From assembly GCF_008801475.1 (NCBI RefSeq), contig NZ_VZPP01000005.1, positions 1-64,000 of the forward strand: DNA of 64,000 nucleotides, given 5' to 3'. Under the pieces are notes generated by a model. The model worked only from the letters and a program-made list of their open reading frames with translations, searched no databases and was not told the origin of the DNA. The stretch is from Pseudomonas moorei (lineage in GTDB: Bacteria > Pseudomonadota > Gammaproteobacteria > Pseudomonadales > Pseudomonadaceae). Every line of letters starts with the position of its first letter. Position 1 is the stretch's first letter. Made by a program: the position numbers and the translations under genes. Positions 45,979-53,038 of the stretch are shown piece after piece.

Positions 45979-47052
45979 ATGCACGGTACTTCTGCAAGTC
46001 CCCAACGACTGAATGCAGCGCAGCGATCAGCGCATATTCGTGAAGTGGTGTTGGCCAAGGGCGTCGAACTGCGTCAGCGCTACCCGATACTCAAGCATCA
46101 GGACGCGCTGGGCGCGGGCATCCTGGCTTTCGCCTTGGCCGGGATGATCGGCTGCGCGGCGCTCTACATCAGCGGGCACATGGCCTGGTGGGCGTGCCTG
46201 CTGCTCAATGCGTTCTTCGCTTCGTTGACCCACGAACTTGAGCACGACCTGATCCATAGCATGTACTTCCGCAAACAGCGGGTGCCGCACAACCTGATGA
46301 TGGGTCTGGTCTGGCTGGCGCGACCCAGCACCATCAACCCCTGGATTCGCCGTCACCTGCACCTCAACCACCACAAGGTCTCCGGCTCCGAGACCGACAT
46401 GGAAGAGCGTGCGATCACCAATGGCGAGCCTTGGGGTTTTGCGCGGTTGCTGATGGTCGGCGACAACGTCATGTCGGCGTTTATTCGCATGTTGCGGGCC
46501 AAGACCTGGGCCCACAAATTCAGCATCATCAAACGTACGCTGAAGGTCTATGCGCCGTTGGCGCTGGTGCACTGGGGCGCGTGGTACGCGTTTCTCGGCT
46601 TCCACGCCGCAAACGGCATCGCGCATCTGCTGGGCACCCCGATTGAATGGTCGGCGACCACGCTGTCGGTAATGAGCGTGATCGACATCGCGGCGGTGGT
46701 GATCATCGGCCCGAACGTGCTGCGCACGTTCTGCCTGCACTTCATCAGCTCGAACATGCACTACTACGGCGACATCGAGCCGGGGAACGTGATGCAGCAA
46801 TGCCAGGTGCTGAACGCCTGGTGGCTCTGGCCGTTGCAGGCGTTCTGCTTCAACTTCGGCAGCAGTCATGGCATCCATCACTTTGTGGTGAAGGAACCGT
46901 TCTACATTCGCCAGCTGACCGTGCCGGTGGGGCATAAGGTGATGCGGGAAATGGGGGTTCGGTTTAATGATTTCGGCACGTTTGCGCGGGCGAACCGGTT
47001 TGTGCGCAAGGCGGGAACGCAAGCGCAGCAGACGCGTGCTGCCGAGGCTTGA
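45979..47052 (+). CDS. Membrane fatty-acid desaturase/hydroxylase-family protein
   Basis: This 357-residue membrane di-iron protein has three histidine boxes: HELEHD, HLNHH ('RRHLHLNHHKVSGSETDMEE') and HGIHHF, within about four helices. It belongs to the desaturase/alkane-hydroxylase superfamily but is not close to DesA in this window. The substrate could be a fatty acid or a hydrocarbon. It begins 100 bp from the divergent AraC regulator. The ATG at 45979 is used, with a gagg element about 11 bp upstream. Confidence 0.82.
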   Translation: MHGTSASPQRLNAAQRSAHIREVVLAKGVELRQRYPILKHQDALGAGILAFALAGMIGCAALYISGHMAWWACLLLNAFFASLTHELEHDLIHSMYFRKQRVPHNLMMGLVWLARPSTINPWIRRHLHLNHHKVSGSETDMEERAITNGEPWGFARLLMVGDNVMSAFIRMLRAKTWAHKFSIIKRTLKVYAPLALVHWGAWYAFLGFHAANGIAHLLGTPIEWSATTLSVMSVIDIAAVVIIGPNVLRTFCLHFISSNMHYYGDIEPGNVMQQCQVLNAWWLWPLQAFCFNFGSSHGIHHFVVKEPFYIRQLTVPVGHKVMREMGVRFNDFGTFARANRFVRKAGTQAQQTRAAEA

Positions 47053-47160
47053 GAGCGGGAAACCGGATTGCCAAATGTTCGTCATCAATCTGACCCATAG
47101 GGACGCTACGGTGTGAGTCGGACAGGGAAGTCTGATGGCTGAACCATATATTTCTTTATG

Positions 47161-47195
47161 ATCTAATAAAGTAATTAAATATTCCTTTATTAGAT
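47161..47195 (+). promoter_or_regulatory. Perfect 11-bp AT-rich inverted repeat
   Basis: The arms atctaataaag and ctttattagat (47161-47171, 47185-47195) are separated by an AT-rich 13-bp spacer, in the 468-bp gap 47053-47520. A GC-rich terminator lies 62 bp downstream. It could be an operator overlapping a promoter. Confidence 0.5.
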
Positions 47196-47292
47196 AAACG
47201 CTTCAGCCAATGATTGCTTCACCGCTGATGATCAGCACTGACAAATCCGATTTTCCGGGGCCGTCTCCTTGGCAGGGTGCGGCCCCTTTTTT
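47196..47292 (+). ncRNA. Candidate small transcript ending in a strong terminator
   Basis: Downstream of the palindrome a stretch of about 60 bp without a convincing ribosome site is followed by a terminator: stem ggggccg / cggcccc (47257-47263, 47280-47286) and six T residues (47287-47292). The desaturase gene ends 200 bp earlier, so this could simply end its mRNA. The AT-rich palindrome and promoter-like sequence just before suggest an independent small RNA. I do not recognise it as a known Pseudomonas sRNA. Confidence 0.3.
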
Positions 47293-47313
47293 ATTGCGCA
47301 AAAACACCAGTCC

Positions 47314-47408
47314 CTGTGGGCGCGGGGGCCTGCTCGGGATGGCTGAGTGTCAGTCGACATCGCTGTGTTTGAAGTACCGCTATCGCGAGCAGGCTCGCTC
47401 CCACAAGG
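47314..47408. repeat. REP pair (REPIN), left arm degenerate
   Basis: Inverted cores at about 47314-47342 (degenerate, 'gcgggggcctgctcggga') and 47380-47408 (canonical). It lies between the terminator and the upstream motif of the hydrolase gene. Confidence 0.78.
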
Positions 47409-47437
47409 ATTGGTTGCATATTCGATATGGGCCTTAA

Positions 47438-47470
47438 TAAATAGCTTCTTATTCCTTAACGAATATAAAT
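47438..47470 (+). promoter_or_regulatory. AT-rich upstream motif shared with other sulfur-related genes (copy B)
   Basis: TAAATAGCTTCTTA (47438-47451) then ttccttaacgaatataaat (47452-47470) recalls copies A (8391-8439) and C (38524-38548), and lies about 50-80 bp before the hydrolase gene. The position suits a promoter or activator site. Confidence 0.5.
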
Positions 47471-47520
47471 CCCGTCCCTATACTCGATCAGGAACAGACA
47501 CGCAGCAGGAGAGCTCCCCC

Positions 47521-48102
47521 ATGCGCAACGAATCCATTCGCTATCTGATTGTGCCGGGCTGGCAAGGATCGCCAGAAGATCATTGGCAAAGCCATTGGCA
47601 GAACAGCCTGCCGAACAGCGCACGGGTGGAGCAGGCTGACTGGCTGACGCCGCGTCGTGAAGACTGGGTTGCCGCGCTGGCCGAAGCGATTGCCGCCGAC
47701 AGCACGCCGGTGATCCTGATCGCCCACAGCCTGGGTTGCATCACCGTCGCGCATTGGGCGGCGACCGCGCCCGTGCAGTTTCTGCGGCAGGTTCGCGGTG
47801 CCTTGCTGGTCGCGCCGGCGGACGTCGAGCGTCCCGCCTGTGCGCCGGCCCTGCGTAATTTCGCACCGATTCCTGGTGATCTGCTGCCCTTTCCCAGCCA
47901 GGTCGTCAGCTCCGATAACGACGCCGCCGTCAGTGCCCCACGCGCCCTGGAACTGGCGCGCAACTGGGGTGCTGAAGCGGGGATTCTGGCGGGTGCCGGG
48001 CACATCAATGTGAAGTCGGGTCACCAACGCTGGGAGCAGGGTTTTGCCTATCTCTACCGTCTGCAAAACCGCATGGAACATCACGCCCTGCGTCGCGCCT
48101 GA
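47521..48102 (+). CDS. RBBP9/YdeN-type alpha/beta serine hydrolase
   Basis: This 193-residue small hydrolase has the catalytic Ser in 'LIAHSLGCITVAHWA', an Asp in 'VVSSDNDAAVSAPRA' and a His in 'GAGHINVKSG', the family triad. The start motif 'RYLIVPGWQGSPEDHWQSHW' is typical of RBBP9/YdeN proteins. The ATG at 47521 has a caggag Shine-Dalgarno. It precedes a sigma-54-type protein by 67 bp and shares an upstream motif with sulfur-uptake genes, so a role in organosulfur or ester use is plausible but not shown. Confidence 0.87.
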   Translation: MRNESIRYLIVPGWQGSPEDHWQSHWQNSLPNSARVEQADWLTPRREDWVAALAEAIAADSTPVILIAHSLGCITVAHWAATAPVQFLRQVRGALLVAPADVERPACAPALRNFAPIPGDLLPFPSQVVSSDNDAAVSAPRALELARNWGAEAGILAGAGHINVKSGHQRWEQGFAYLYRLQNRMEHHALRRA

Positions 48103-48169
48103 GTCTTTGGTTTTTTTCATTTTTAAATAACGCCCCCGTCTCCCGGCGGTTTTTGGGCGGGAGTCTGCC

Positions 48170-49093
48170 ATGAGTTTTGAAACCTTCGGCCAGCCGCTGC
48201 TGACCTTTCCCGATGCTGAAAAAAGTCCCTTGAGCATCCGCGCCAAGGCGCTGGTGTTCGTCGATCCGCGTTCCCGGCAACTGCGCCAGGATCTCGAACA
48301 ACTGGCGCCGCGTTCGATCTCGGTGCTGATCCGAGGCGAAACCGGCAGCGGCAAGGAGTTGCTGGCCCGGCACATTCATCGCGCCAGCGATCGCGGCGGG
48401 TTGTTTGTCTCGGTCAATTGCGGCGCCATCAGCCCGACCTACGCTGACGCGGAATTGTTCGGTTATGCCGCAGGCAGTTACAGCGGCTCGGCCAGCAGCC
48501 GCGCCGGCTGGTTCGGCTCGGCCAATGGCGGCACCTTGTACCTCGACGAGATTGGTGATCTACCGCTGCCGATTCAGATCAAATTGCTCGCTGCCCTGGA
48601 AAACCACGAAGTGACCCGTGTCGGCGCGCACCAGCCAAGCCCGGTGGACGTGCGCCTGGTGGCCGCCACCAGCATCGACCTGGCCCAGGCTGTCGCTGCC
48701 GGCAAATTCCATGAGCGGCTCTATCACTACCTCAGCGAAGGCCAGCTCGAACTGCCGGCCTTGCGCGAGCGGGTGGGCGATATTCTGTCGCTGGCCGAAT
48801 ACTTCCTCGGCATCTACAGCCAACGCCTGGACCTGCCCGTACCGCTGATCAGCGAGGCCGCGCAAGCGGTGCTGGAACGCCACTCCTGGCCGGGCAACAC
48901 CCGAGAGCTGGAAAACGTCATCCACTTTGCATTGCTGGTGAGCACCGGCGACGAGATTTTGCCCGAGCATTTGAATTTGCCGGACGAAGGACTGGCGCAA
49001 ATTGAACGGCAACTCCAACAGATTCTCGCCAAGGGTTCTGCCGCCGAAAAAGACGCCCTGAAACAAATACTTAAGCAAACCGGCCTCCTGTAG
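48170..49093 (+). CDS. Sigma-54-interacting AAA+ protein (SfnR-like), atypical
   Basis: The 307-residue protein is an AAA+ domain of the NtrC class: Walker A GETGSGKE (56-63), 'ELFGYAAG', Walker B GTLYLDEIGDLPL, and 'RHSWPGNTRELENVIHFALL'. Two oddities stand out. The loop that contacts sigma-54, normally GAFTGA, reads GSYSGS (102-107). The C-terminus ('QLQQILAKGSAAEKDALKQI') shows no clear Fis-type helix-turn-helix. Similar SfnR-like proteins occur near sulfur genes in Pseudomonas. It may act through a partner regulator. The ATG at 48170 lacks a strong Shine-Dalgarno. The stop codon lies inside a REP element. Confidence 0.82.
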   Translation: MSFETFGQPLLTFPDAEKSPLSIRAKALVFVDPRSRQLRQDLEQLAPRSISVLIRGETGSGKELLARHIHRASDRGGLFVSVNCGAISPTYADAELFGYAAGSYSGSASSRAGWFGSANGGTLYLDEIGDLPLPIQIKLLAALENHEVTRVGAHQPSPVDVRLVAATSIDLAQAVAAGKFHERLYHYLSEGQLELPALRERVGDILSLAEYFLGIYSQRLDLPVPLISEAAQAVLERHSWPGNTRELENVIHFALLVSTGDEILPEHLNLPDEGLAQIERQLQQILAKGSAAEKDALKQILKQTGLL

Positions 49094-49187
49094 GAGCGAG
49101 CCTGCTCGCGATGAACCTGAGAGCGCCGCGGGGTGTCAGGTGCCCAACGTTATCGTTGACGACCATCGCGAGCCGGCTCGCTCCTGC
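49090..49187. repeat. REP pair (REPIN) overlapping a gene end
   Basis: Inverted cores at about 49090-49113 and 49163-49187. The first core overlaps the stop codon (TAG, 49091-49093) of the sigma-54-type gene. Confidence 0.83.
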
Positions 49188-49365
49188 AAGGGAATGCACG
49201 GGCTAGAGCTGTATGAACAAAATGGAATATGAAAGTGAATAAAAGATATTGTTCGGGAATAAAAAATCCCGGTATTGTCCGCTTCACGCCAGCGATAGCA
49301 CTTCACTGGCACCACAATATTTAGCCGTCGCCACAAGCGACTGTGATTTTCGATAAGGACACTGC

Positions 49366-50148
49366 ATGAAAAAGGTTCTGTTGTTCACCGCACTGGCGGC
49401 TGCCCTGACTGCGGGCCTGGCCCAGGCGGGCGAGAAACTGGTGGTAGCGGCGACCCCGATTCCACACGCCGAGATTCTTGAGCTGATCAAACCCACCCTC
49501 GCCAAAGAAGGCGTGGACCTGGAAATCAAAGTCTTCACCGACTACGTTCAGCCGAACGTGCAGGTCGACCAGAAGCGTCTGGACGCCAACTACTTCCAGA
49601 CCCTGCCGTACCTGAAAAGCTTCAACGAAGGTAAAGGGACTCACCTGGAAACCGTGATCGGCGTGCACGTCGAACCGTTCGGTGGCTACTCGAAGAAAGT
49701 CAAAACCCTGGCTGAGCTGAAGGACGGCGCGACCATCGCCATCCCGAACGAAGGCAGCAACAGCGGCCGTGCCCTGATCCTGCTGCAGAAGGCAGGCCTG
49801 ATCGAGTTGAAAGACCCGAAAAACGCCCTGGCTACCCCGAAAGACATCGCCAAGAACCCGCACAACTTCAAGTTCAAGGAGCTTGAGTCGGCCATGCTGC
49901 CGCGCGTGCTGGATCAGGTCGACCTGGACATGATCAACACCAACTACGCGCTGGAAGCGGGTCTGAACCCGGCTAAAGACGCACTGGTGATCGAAGGTGC
50001 CGATTCGCCTTACGTGAACTTCCTGGTCGCTCGTCCGGACAACAAGGACAGCGTGGCCATGCAGAAACTGGCCAAAGCCCTGACCAGCCCGGAAGTGAAA
50101 GCGTTCATCGAGAAGAAGTACAACGGCGCGGTACTGCCGGCGTTCTGA
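49366..50148 (+). CDS. MetQ/NlpA-family substrate-binding protein (orphan)
   Basis: The 260-residue protein is of the MetQ class that binds methionine or related compounds for MetNI. It has a signal peptide (about 1-21, ending 'GLAQA') without a lipobox Cys, so it is probably soluble in the periplasm. Marks are 'VVAATPIPHAEILELIKPTL', 'QKRLDANYFQTLPYLKSFN' and 'GATIAIPNEGSNSGRALILL'. No permease or ATPase gene is beside it, so it would have to use MetNI from elsewhere, such as 58.9-60.6 kb. It has its own terminator. Confidence 0.88.
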   Translation: MKKVLLFTALAAALTAGLAQAGEKLVVAATPIPHAEILELIKPTLAKEGVDLEIKVFTDYVQPNVQVDQKRLDANYFQTLPYLKSFNEGKGTHLETVIGVHVEPFGGYSKKVKTLAELKDGATIAIPNEGSNSGRALILLQKAGLIELKDPKNALATPKDIAKNPHNFKFKELESAMLPRVLDQVDLDMINTNYALEAGLNPAKDALVIEGADSPYVNFLVARPDNKDSVAMQKLAKALTSPEVKAFIEKKYNGAVLPAF

Positions 50149-50177
50149 TTGACGCGGTAAACCCCTTCAAGGTTTGG

Positions 50178-50212
50178 AACGCCGACGGCTGATACAGCGT
50201 CGGCGTTTTTTT
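50178..50212 (+). terminator. Rho-independent terminator after metQ-like gene
   Basis: The stem aacgccgac / gtcggcgtt (50178-50186, 50199-50207), extended by gctg-ata-cagc inside, is followed by seven T residues. Confidence 0.92.
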
Positions 50213-50229
50213 GCGTGCGCACATTTCAT

Positions 50230-50255
50230 GTGGGAGCGAGCTGCCTCGCTCCCAC
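50230..50255. repeat. Single REP hairpin
   Basis: A perfect 11-bp hairpin (gtgggagcgag / ctcgctcccac, loop ctgc) looks like a collapsed REP pair. Confidence 0.7.
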
Positions 50256-50273
50256 TGATTCGCCCAAAACCCC

Positions 50274-50369
50274 TCAGGCCTCCTTTGCCTTTAATGCCCT
50301 GCGCAACGCCACCAATAACTTCACGACGTCCTGTGGATTCATCGGCTTAGGCACTTTTGCGTCTGCCAT
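50274..50369 (-). CDS. 31-residue small protein
   Basis: The frame ATG (50369) to stop codes for a basic 31-residue peptide ('MADAKVPKPMNPQDVVKLLV' then a Lys/Arg/Ala helix). It has a very good Shine-Dalgarno (aaggaagag) 4 bp upstream. A longer frame extends upstream to 50516 but without similar support. I do not recognise the family. It resembles small helical peptides and might be real because of the ribosome site; no protein-level support can be given. Confidence 0.5.
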   Translation of the reverse strand: MADAKVPKPMNPQDVVKLLVALRRALKAKEA

Positions 50370-50604
50370 TTTCTCTTCCTTGTGAGTCGTTGGCCGGGGA
50401 GTCTGGCCAAAAGCGGTCCGTCCTTGGAGGGGCATCTTGAAAAATAGATCGTTCCTACGGCGCAAGGGAAAATAGACGTCTTCCGTTGCCTCGGCAACGT
50501 TCCTCATCACGCTCATTGACCATCGCGAGCTTGATCGCGATTCGATATTTCAGGCATCGCCCAATCCGGCCTGCGAGGATAGCGCCGTCCCTGCCAAATG
50601 GACG

Positions 50605-50624
50605 ACCTATCAGTTCTGATAGGT
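50605..50624 (+). promoter_or_regulatory. Perfect 20-bp palindrome upstream of the second RHS-core gene
   Basis: acctatca-gttc-tgataggt ends 47 bp before the ATG at 50672. Exact symmetry over 8-bp arms suggests a dimeric repressor site or an mRNA hairpin in the leader. Confidence 0.45.
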
Positions 50625-50671
50625 ATTTAGGGCGACTTCGTTAGGGCAAGCTAATGCTTTACGAGGTTCCG

Positions 50672-51814
50672 ATGATGACCGCGTTTAAAAAATCCCGGTA
50701 TCGGTATGACGCGCTGGACCTGCTGGTCGGGGTCGAACCGGCCGATGCCCAGGCGCTGCAAAGGTTTTACTGCCGCGAGCATCTGGCGACCGAACTTCAG
50801 GGGACGTCCAGCCAGCATGTTTTCCAGCACGACAAACACCTGCTGGCGCTGCAGTCGCGCCAAGGTGACGCCTTCAACAGCGGCTTGCTGGCCAGCGATC
50901 AACAACGCTCTGTCTTGCAGGTTACCGGGCCTGGCGGGCCTGTGCGCCAGGCTTATGCACCCCACGGCCATCGTCGGGTCGACAGTGGCTCAGGCAGCCT
51001 CCTGGGGTTTACCGGTGAAGCGGTGGACCCGGTCACCGGGCATCATTTTCTGGGCAATGGGCGCCGGGTGTTCAACCCGGTGCTGATGCGCTTCAACAGC
51101 CCCGACAGCTGGAGCCCGTTCGGTCGGGGTGGGCTGAATCCTTATGCGTATTGCCTGGGGGATCCGGTGAATTTCACTGATCCGACCGGACAGTTTGCCC
51201 GGCTGGTCACCAGCCTGCTCGGCGTGGCAAACGCGCGTTTTGGCATGTCCCCTTCTATCCCCTACCAACTGGGAAGAGAAGCTCTGCTATGGGGCGCGGC
51301 AAGGAAGTTGCCGTTCAAGCAATCACTCGGTGCCGCGGGGTCGACCATTGCCGGAATCACGACGATGGTTTCGGCGGTGACCGCGGTGGGCAGTGCGGTC
51401 GCGGGCATTACCGGGGACACTGAGGCTGCAAAAACCCTGGGGTTCATCGCGTTGGGCCTGGCCGCGCTGACTGTTACGGCAAGATTGGGATCAGGCTGGG
51501 CCGCCAGAGATCCCCGTACCATTCCCGCGCTGAAGAATTTTGTCGGTAACGAAGGTCGGGTTGAGGTCCCCAGCACCAGATATTCAGCGTCTGCACCGCC
51601 TCTGACTCCAGACCCTTTTGAGGGAGCAAGCGCTCCTCCCCTGACGGGTGGTTTGACCAATGAACAGTTCACATATCCGGGTAGGGGTCGGACTTTTGAT
51701 TTCTTGCTGGAGGAATTGTTTAGGCCAGCTGGGAATGCCCTGAACAAAAATTTTCGTCGCCACTCTGACGTAACAACGACGGCCAACAATATCCGCCAGC
51801 GTCCTTCCCTGTAG
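50672..51814 (+). CDS. Second orphan RHS-repeat-associated core-domain protein
   Basis: The 380-residue product has the RHS core ('LMRFNSPDSWSPFGRGGLNP' through 'CLGDPVNFTDPTGQ', about residues 138-175), preceded by YD-repeat-like sequence ('YDALDLLVGV', 'RQAYAPHGHR') and 'GFTGEAVDPVTGHHFLGNGR'. The tail has hydrophobic Ala/Gly-rich segments (about 215-280), then a Pro/Ser-rich part, ending 'NNIRQRPSL'. The tail differs from that of the RHS-core protein at 12.3 kb. A gagg Shine-Dalgarno precedes ATG codons at 50672 and 50675. No immunity gene or type VI secretion gene lies beside it. A small toxin or an RHS remnant are both possible. Confidence 0.75.
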   Translation: MMTAFKKSRYRYDALDLLVGVEPADAQALQRFYCREHLATELQGTSSQHVFQHDKHLLALQSRQGDAFNSGLLASDQQRSVLQVTGPGGPVRQAYAPHGHRRVDSGSGSLLGFTGEAVDPVTGHHFLGNGRRVFNPVLMRFNSPDSWSPFGRGGLNPYAYCLGDPVNFTDPTGQFARLVTSLLGVANARFGMSPSIPYQLGREALLWGAARKLPFKQSLGAAGSTIAGITTMVSAVTAVGSAVAGITGDTEAAKTLGFIALGLAALTVTARLGSGWAARDPRTIPALKNFVGNEGRVEVPSTRYSASAPPLTPDPFEGASAPPLTGGLTNEQFTYPGRGRTFDFLLEELFRPAGNALNKNFRRHSDVTTTANNIRQRPSL

Positions 51815-51934
51815 CCCCGGAAGTCGCGGTGAGAACCCTATAGCCCAGACTTTTTTGACTTCACCGGGCGCAGCTTTGTAACCCTGTTCTAAGCTGACAG
51901 ACGAATTGCGCCCGTTAAACGCAAAGGAGTCTGC

Positions 51935-53038
51935 ATGGCTGGTCCCGGAATGAAAATGGCGCTGGGCTTGAGCCTGTTGGCCTTGCTAAGTGCCTGTGGC
52001 GACAAAACACCGGTGGAGAAGAACCGGCCAAGGGTTTTCGTACAAGAAGTCAAACCGGCTCATTACGCCGCCAGCGTCACCCTGACCGGCGATGTGCAGG
52101 CGCGGGTGCAGACCGAGTTGTCGTTCCGCGTCGGCGGCAAGATCATCCAGCGCACGGTCGATGTCGGTGACCGGATTTCCGCCAAACAAGTCCTCGCCCG
52201 GCTCGACCCCAAAGACCTGCAAACCAACGTCGACTCGGCCCAGGCCCAGGTCGTTGCCGAACAGGCCAAGGTCAAGCAGAACGCCGCGGCCTTCGTGCGT
52301 CAGCAAAAACTCCTGCCCAAGGGCTACACCAGCCAAAGCGAATACGATTCCGCCCAAGCCGCATTGCGCAGCAGCCAGAGCTCCCTGGCGGCGGCCCAGG
52401 CGCAATTGGCCAATGCCCGCGAACAACTGAGCTACACCGCATTGATCGCCGAGGCGCCGGGTGTGATTACGGCGCGCCAGGCCGAAGTCGGTCAGGTGGT
52501 GCAGGCCACGGTGCCGATTTTCAGCCTGGCCCGGGACGGTGAGCGCGATGCGGTGTTCAACGTCTACGAATCATTGCTGGCCGGGTCGCCTGCGGACAAA
52601 ACGGTGGTGGTCAGCCTGCTGGACAATCCGGCGATCAAAACCACCGGTACCCTCCGCGAAATCACACCGGCGGTCTCCGAGCAGACCGGCACCGTGCAGG
52701 TCAAAGTCAGCCTGGACAGCTTGCCGGACGGCATGCAGTTGGGCTCGGTGGTGAGTGCCACGGCCAGTGCTCGAGGCAAAACCGCCGTGGAACTGCCGTG
52801 GTCGGCGCTGACCAAAAACCTCAGCGAACCGGCAGTGTGGCTGGTGGATGGGGAAGGCCGGGCGCAGTTGCATAACGTCGTGGTCGGCCGCTACCTGACG
52901 GGCAAAGTCATCATCAGCGCCGGCCTGGAGGGCGGCGAAAAAGTGGTGATTGCCGGCGGCCAGTTGCTGCACCCCGGTGTGAAGGTGGAAATCGCCGAAA
53001 ACACCTACAAGGACCTGACCGTGGGGGCTCAGCCATGA
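51935..53038 (+). CDS. RND efflux periplasmic adaptor 1 (TriA-like)
   Basis: The 367-residue lipoprotein adaptor (lipobox LLSAC, Cys21) has the two lipoyl halves ('VGGKIIQRTVDVGDRI', 'LIAEAPGVITARQAEVG'), an alpha-hairpin rich in Gln/Ala, and a beta-barrel. It would anchor in the inner membrane and dock on an outer-membrane channel. The next gene is a second adaptor that overlaps it by 4 bp, then the RND pump. This two-adaptor layout matches triclosan pump TriABC of P. aeruginosa, the closest model. No outer-membrane gene follows, as TriABC borrows OpmH. Confidence 0.85.
   Translation: MAGPGMKMALGLSLLALLSACGDKTPVEKNRPRVFVQEVKPAHYAASVTLTGDVQARVQTELSFRVGGKIIQRTVDVGDRISAKQVLARLDPKDLQTNVDSAQAQVVAEQAKVKQNAAAFVRQQKLLPKGYTSQSEYDSAQAALRSSQSSLAAAQAQLANAREQLSYTALIAEAPGVITARQAEVGQVVQATVPIFSLARDGERDAVFNVYESLLAGSPADKTVVVSLLDNPAIKTTGTLREITPAVSEQTGTVQVKVSLDSLPDGMQLGSVVSATASARGKTAVELPWSALTKNLSEPAVWLVDGEGRAQLHNVVVGRYLTGKVIISAGLEGGEKVVIAGGQLLHPGVKVEIAENTYKDLTVGAQP

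Noticed and set aside
47210..47437. 75-residue frame after the desaturase
   Set aside because: It crosses a terminator and a REP pair and has no convincing ribosome site.
49300..49340. Sigma-54 promoter (TGGCAC) before the orphan metQ, suggested by the adjacent sigma-54-type gene
   Set aside because: TGGCAC is present, but the -12 GC element is not at the required spacing.
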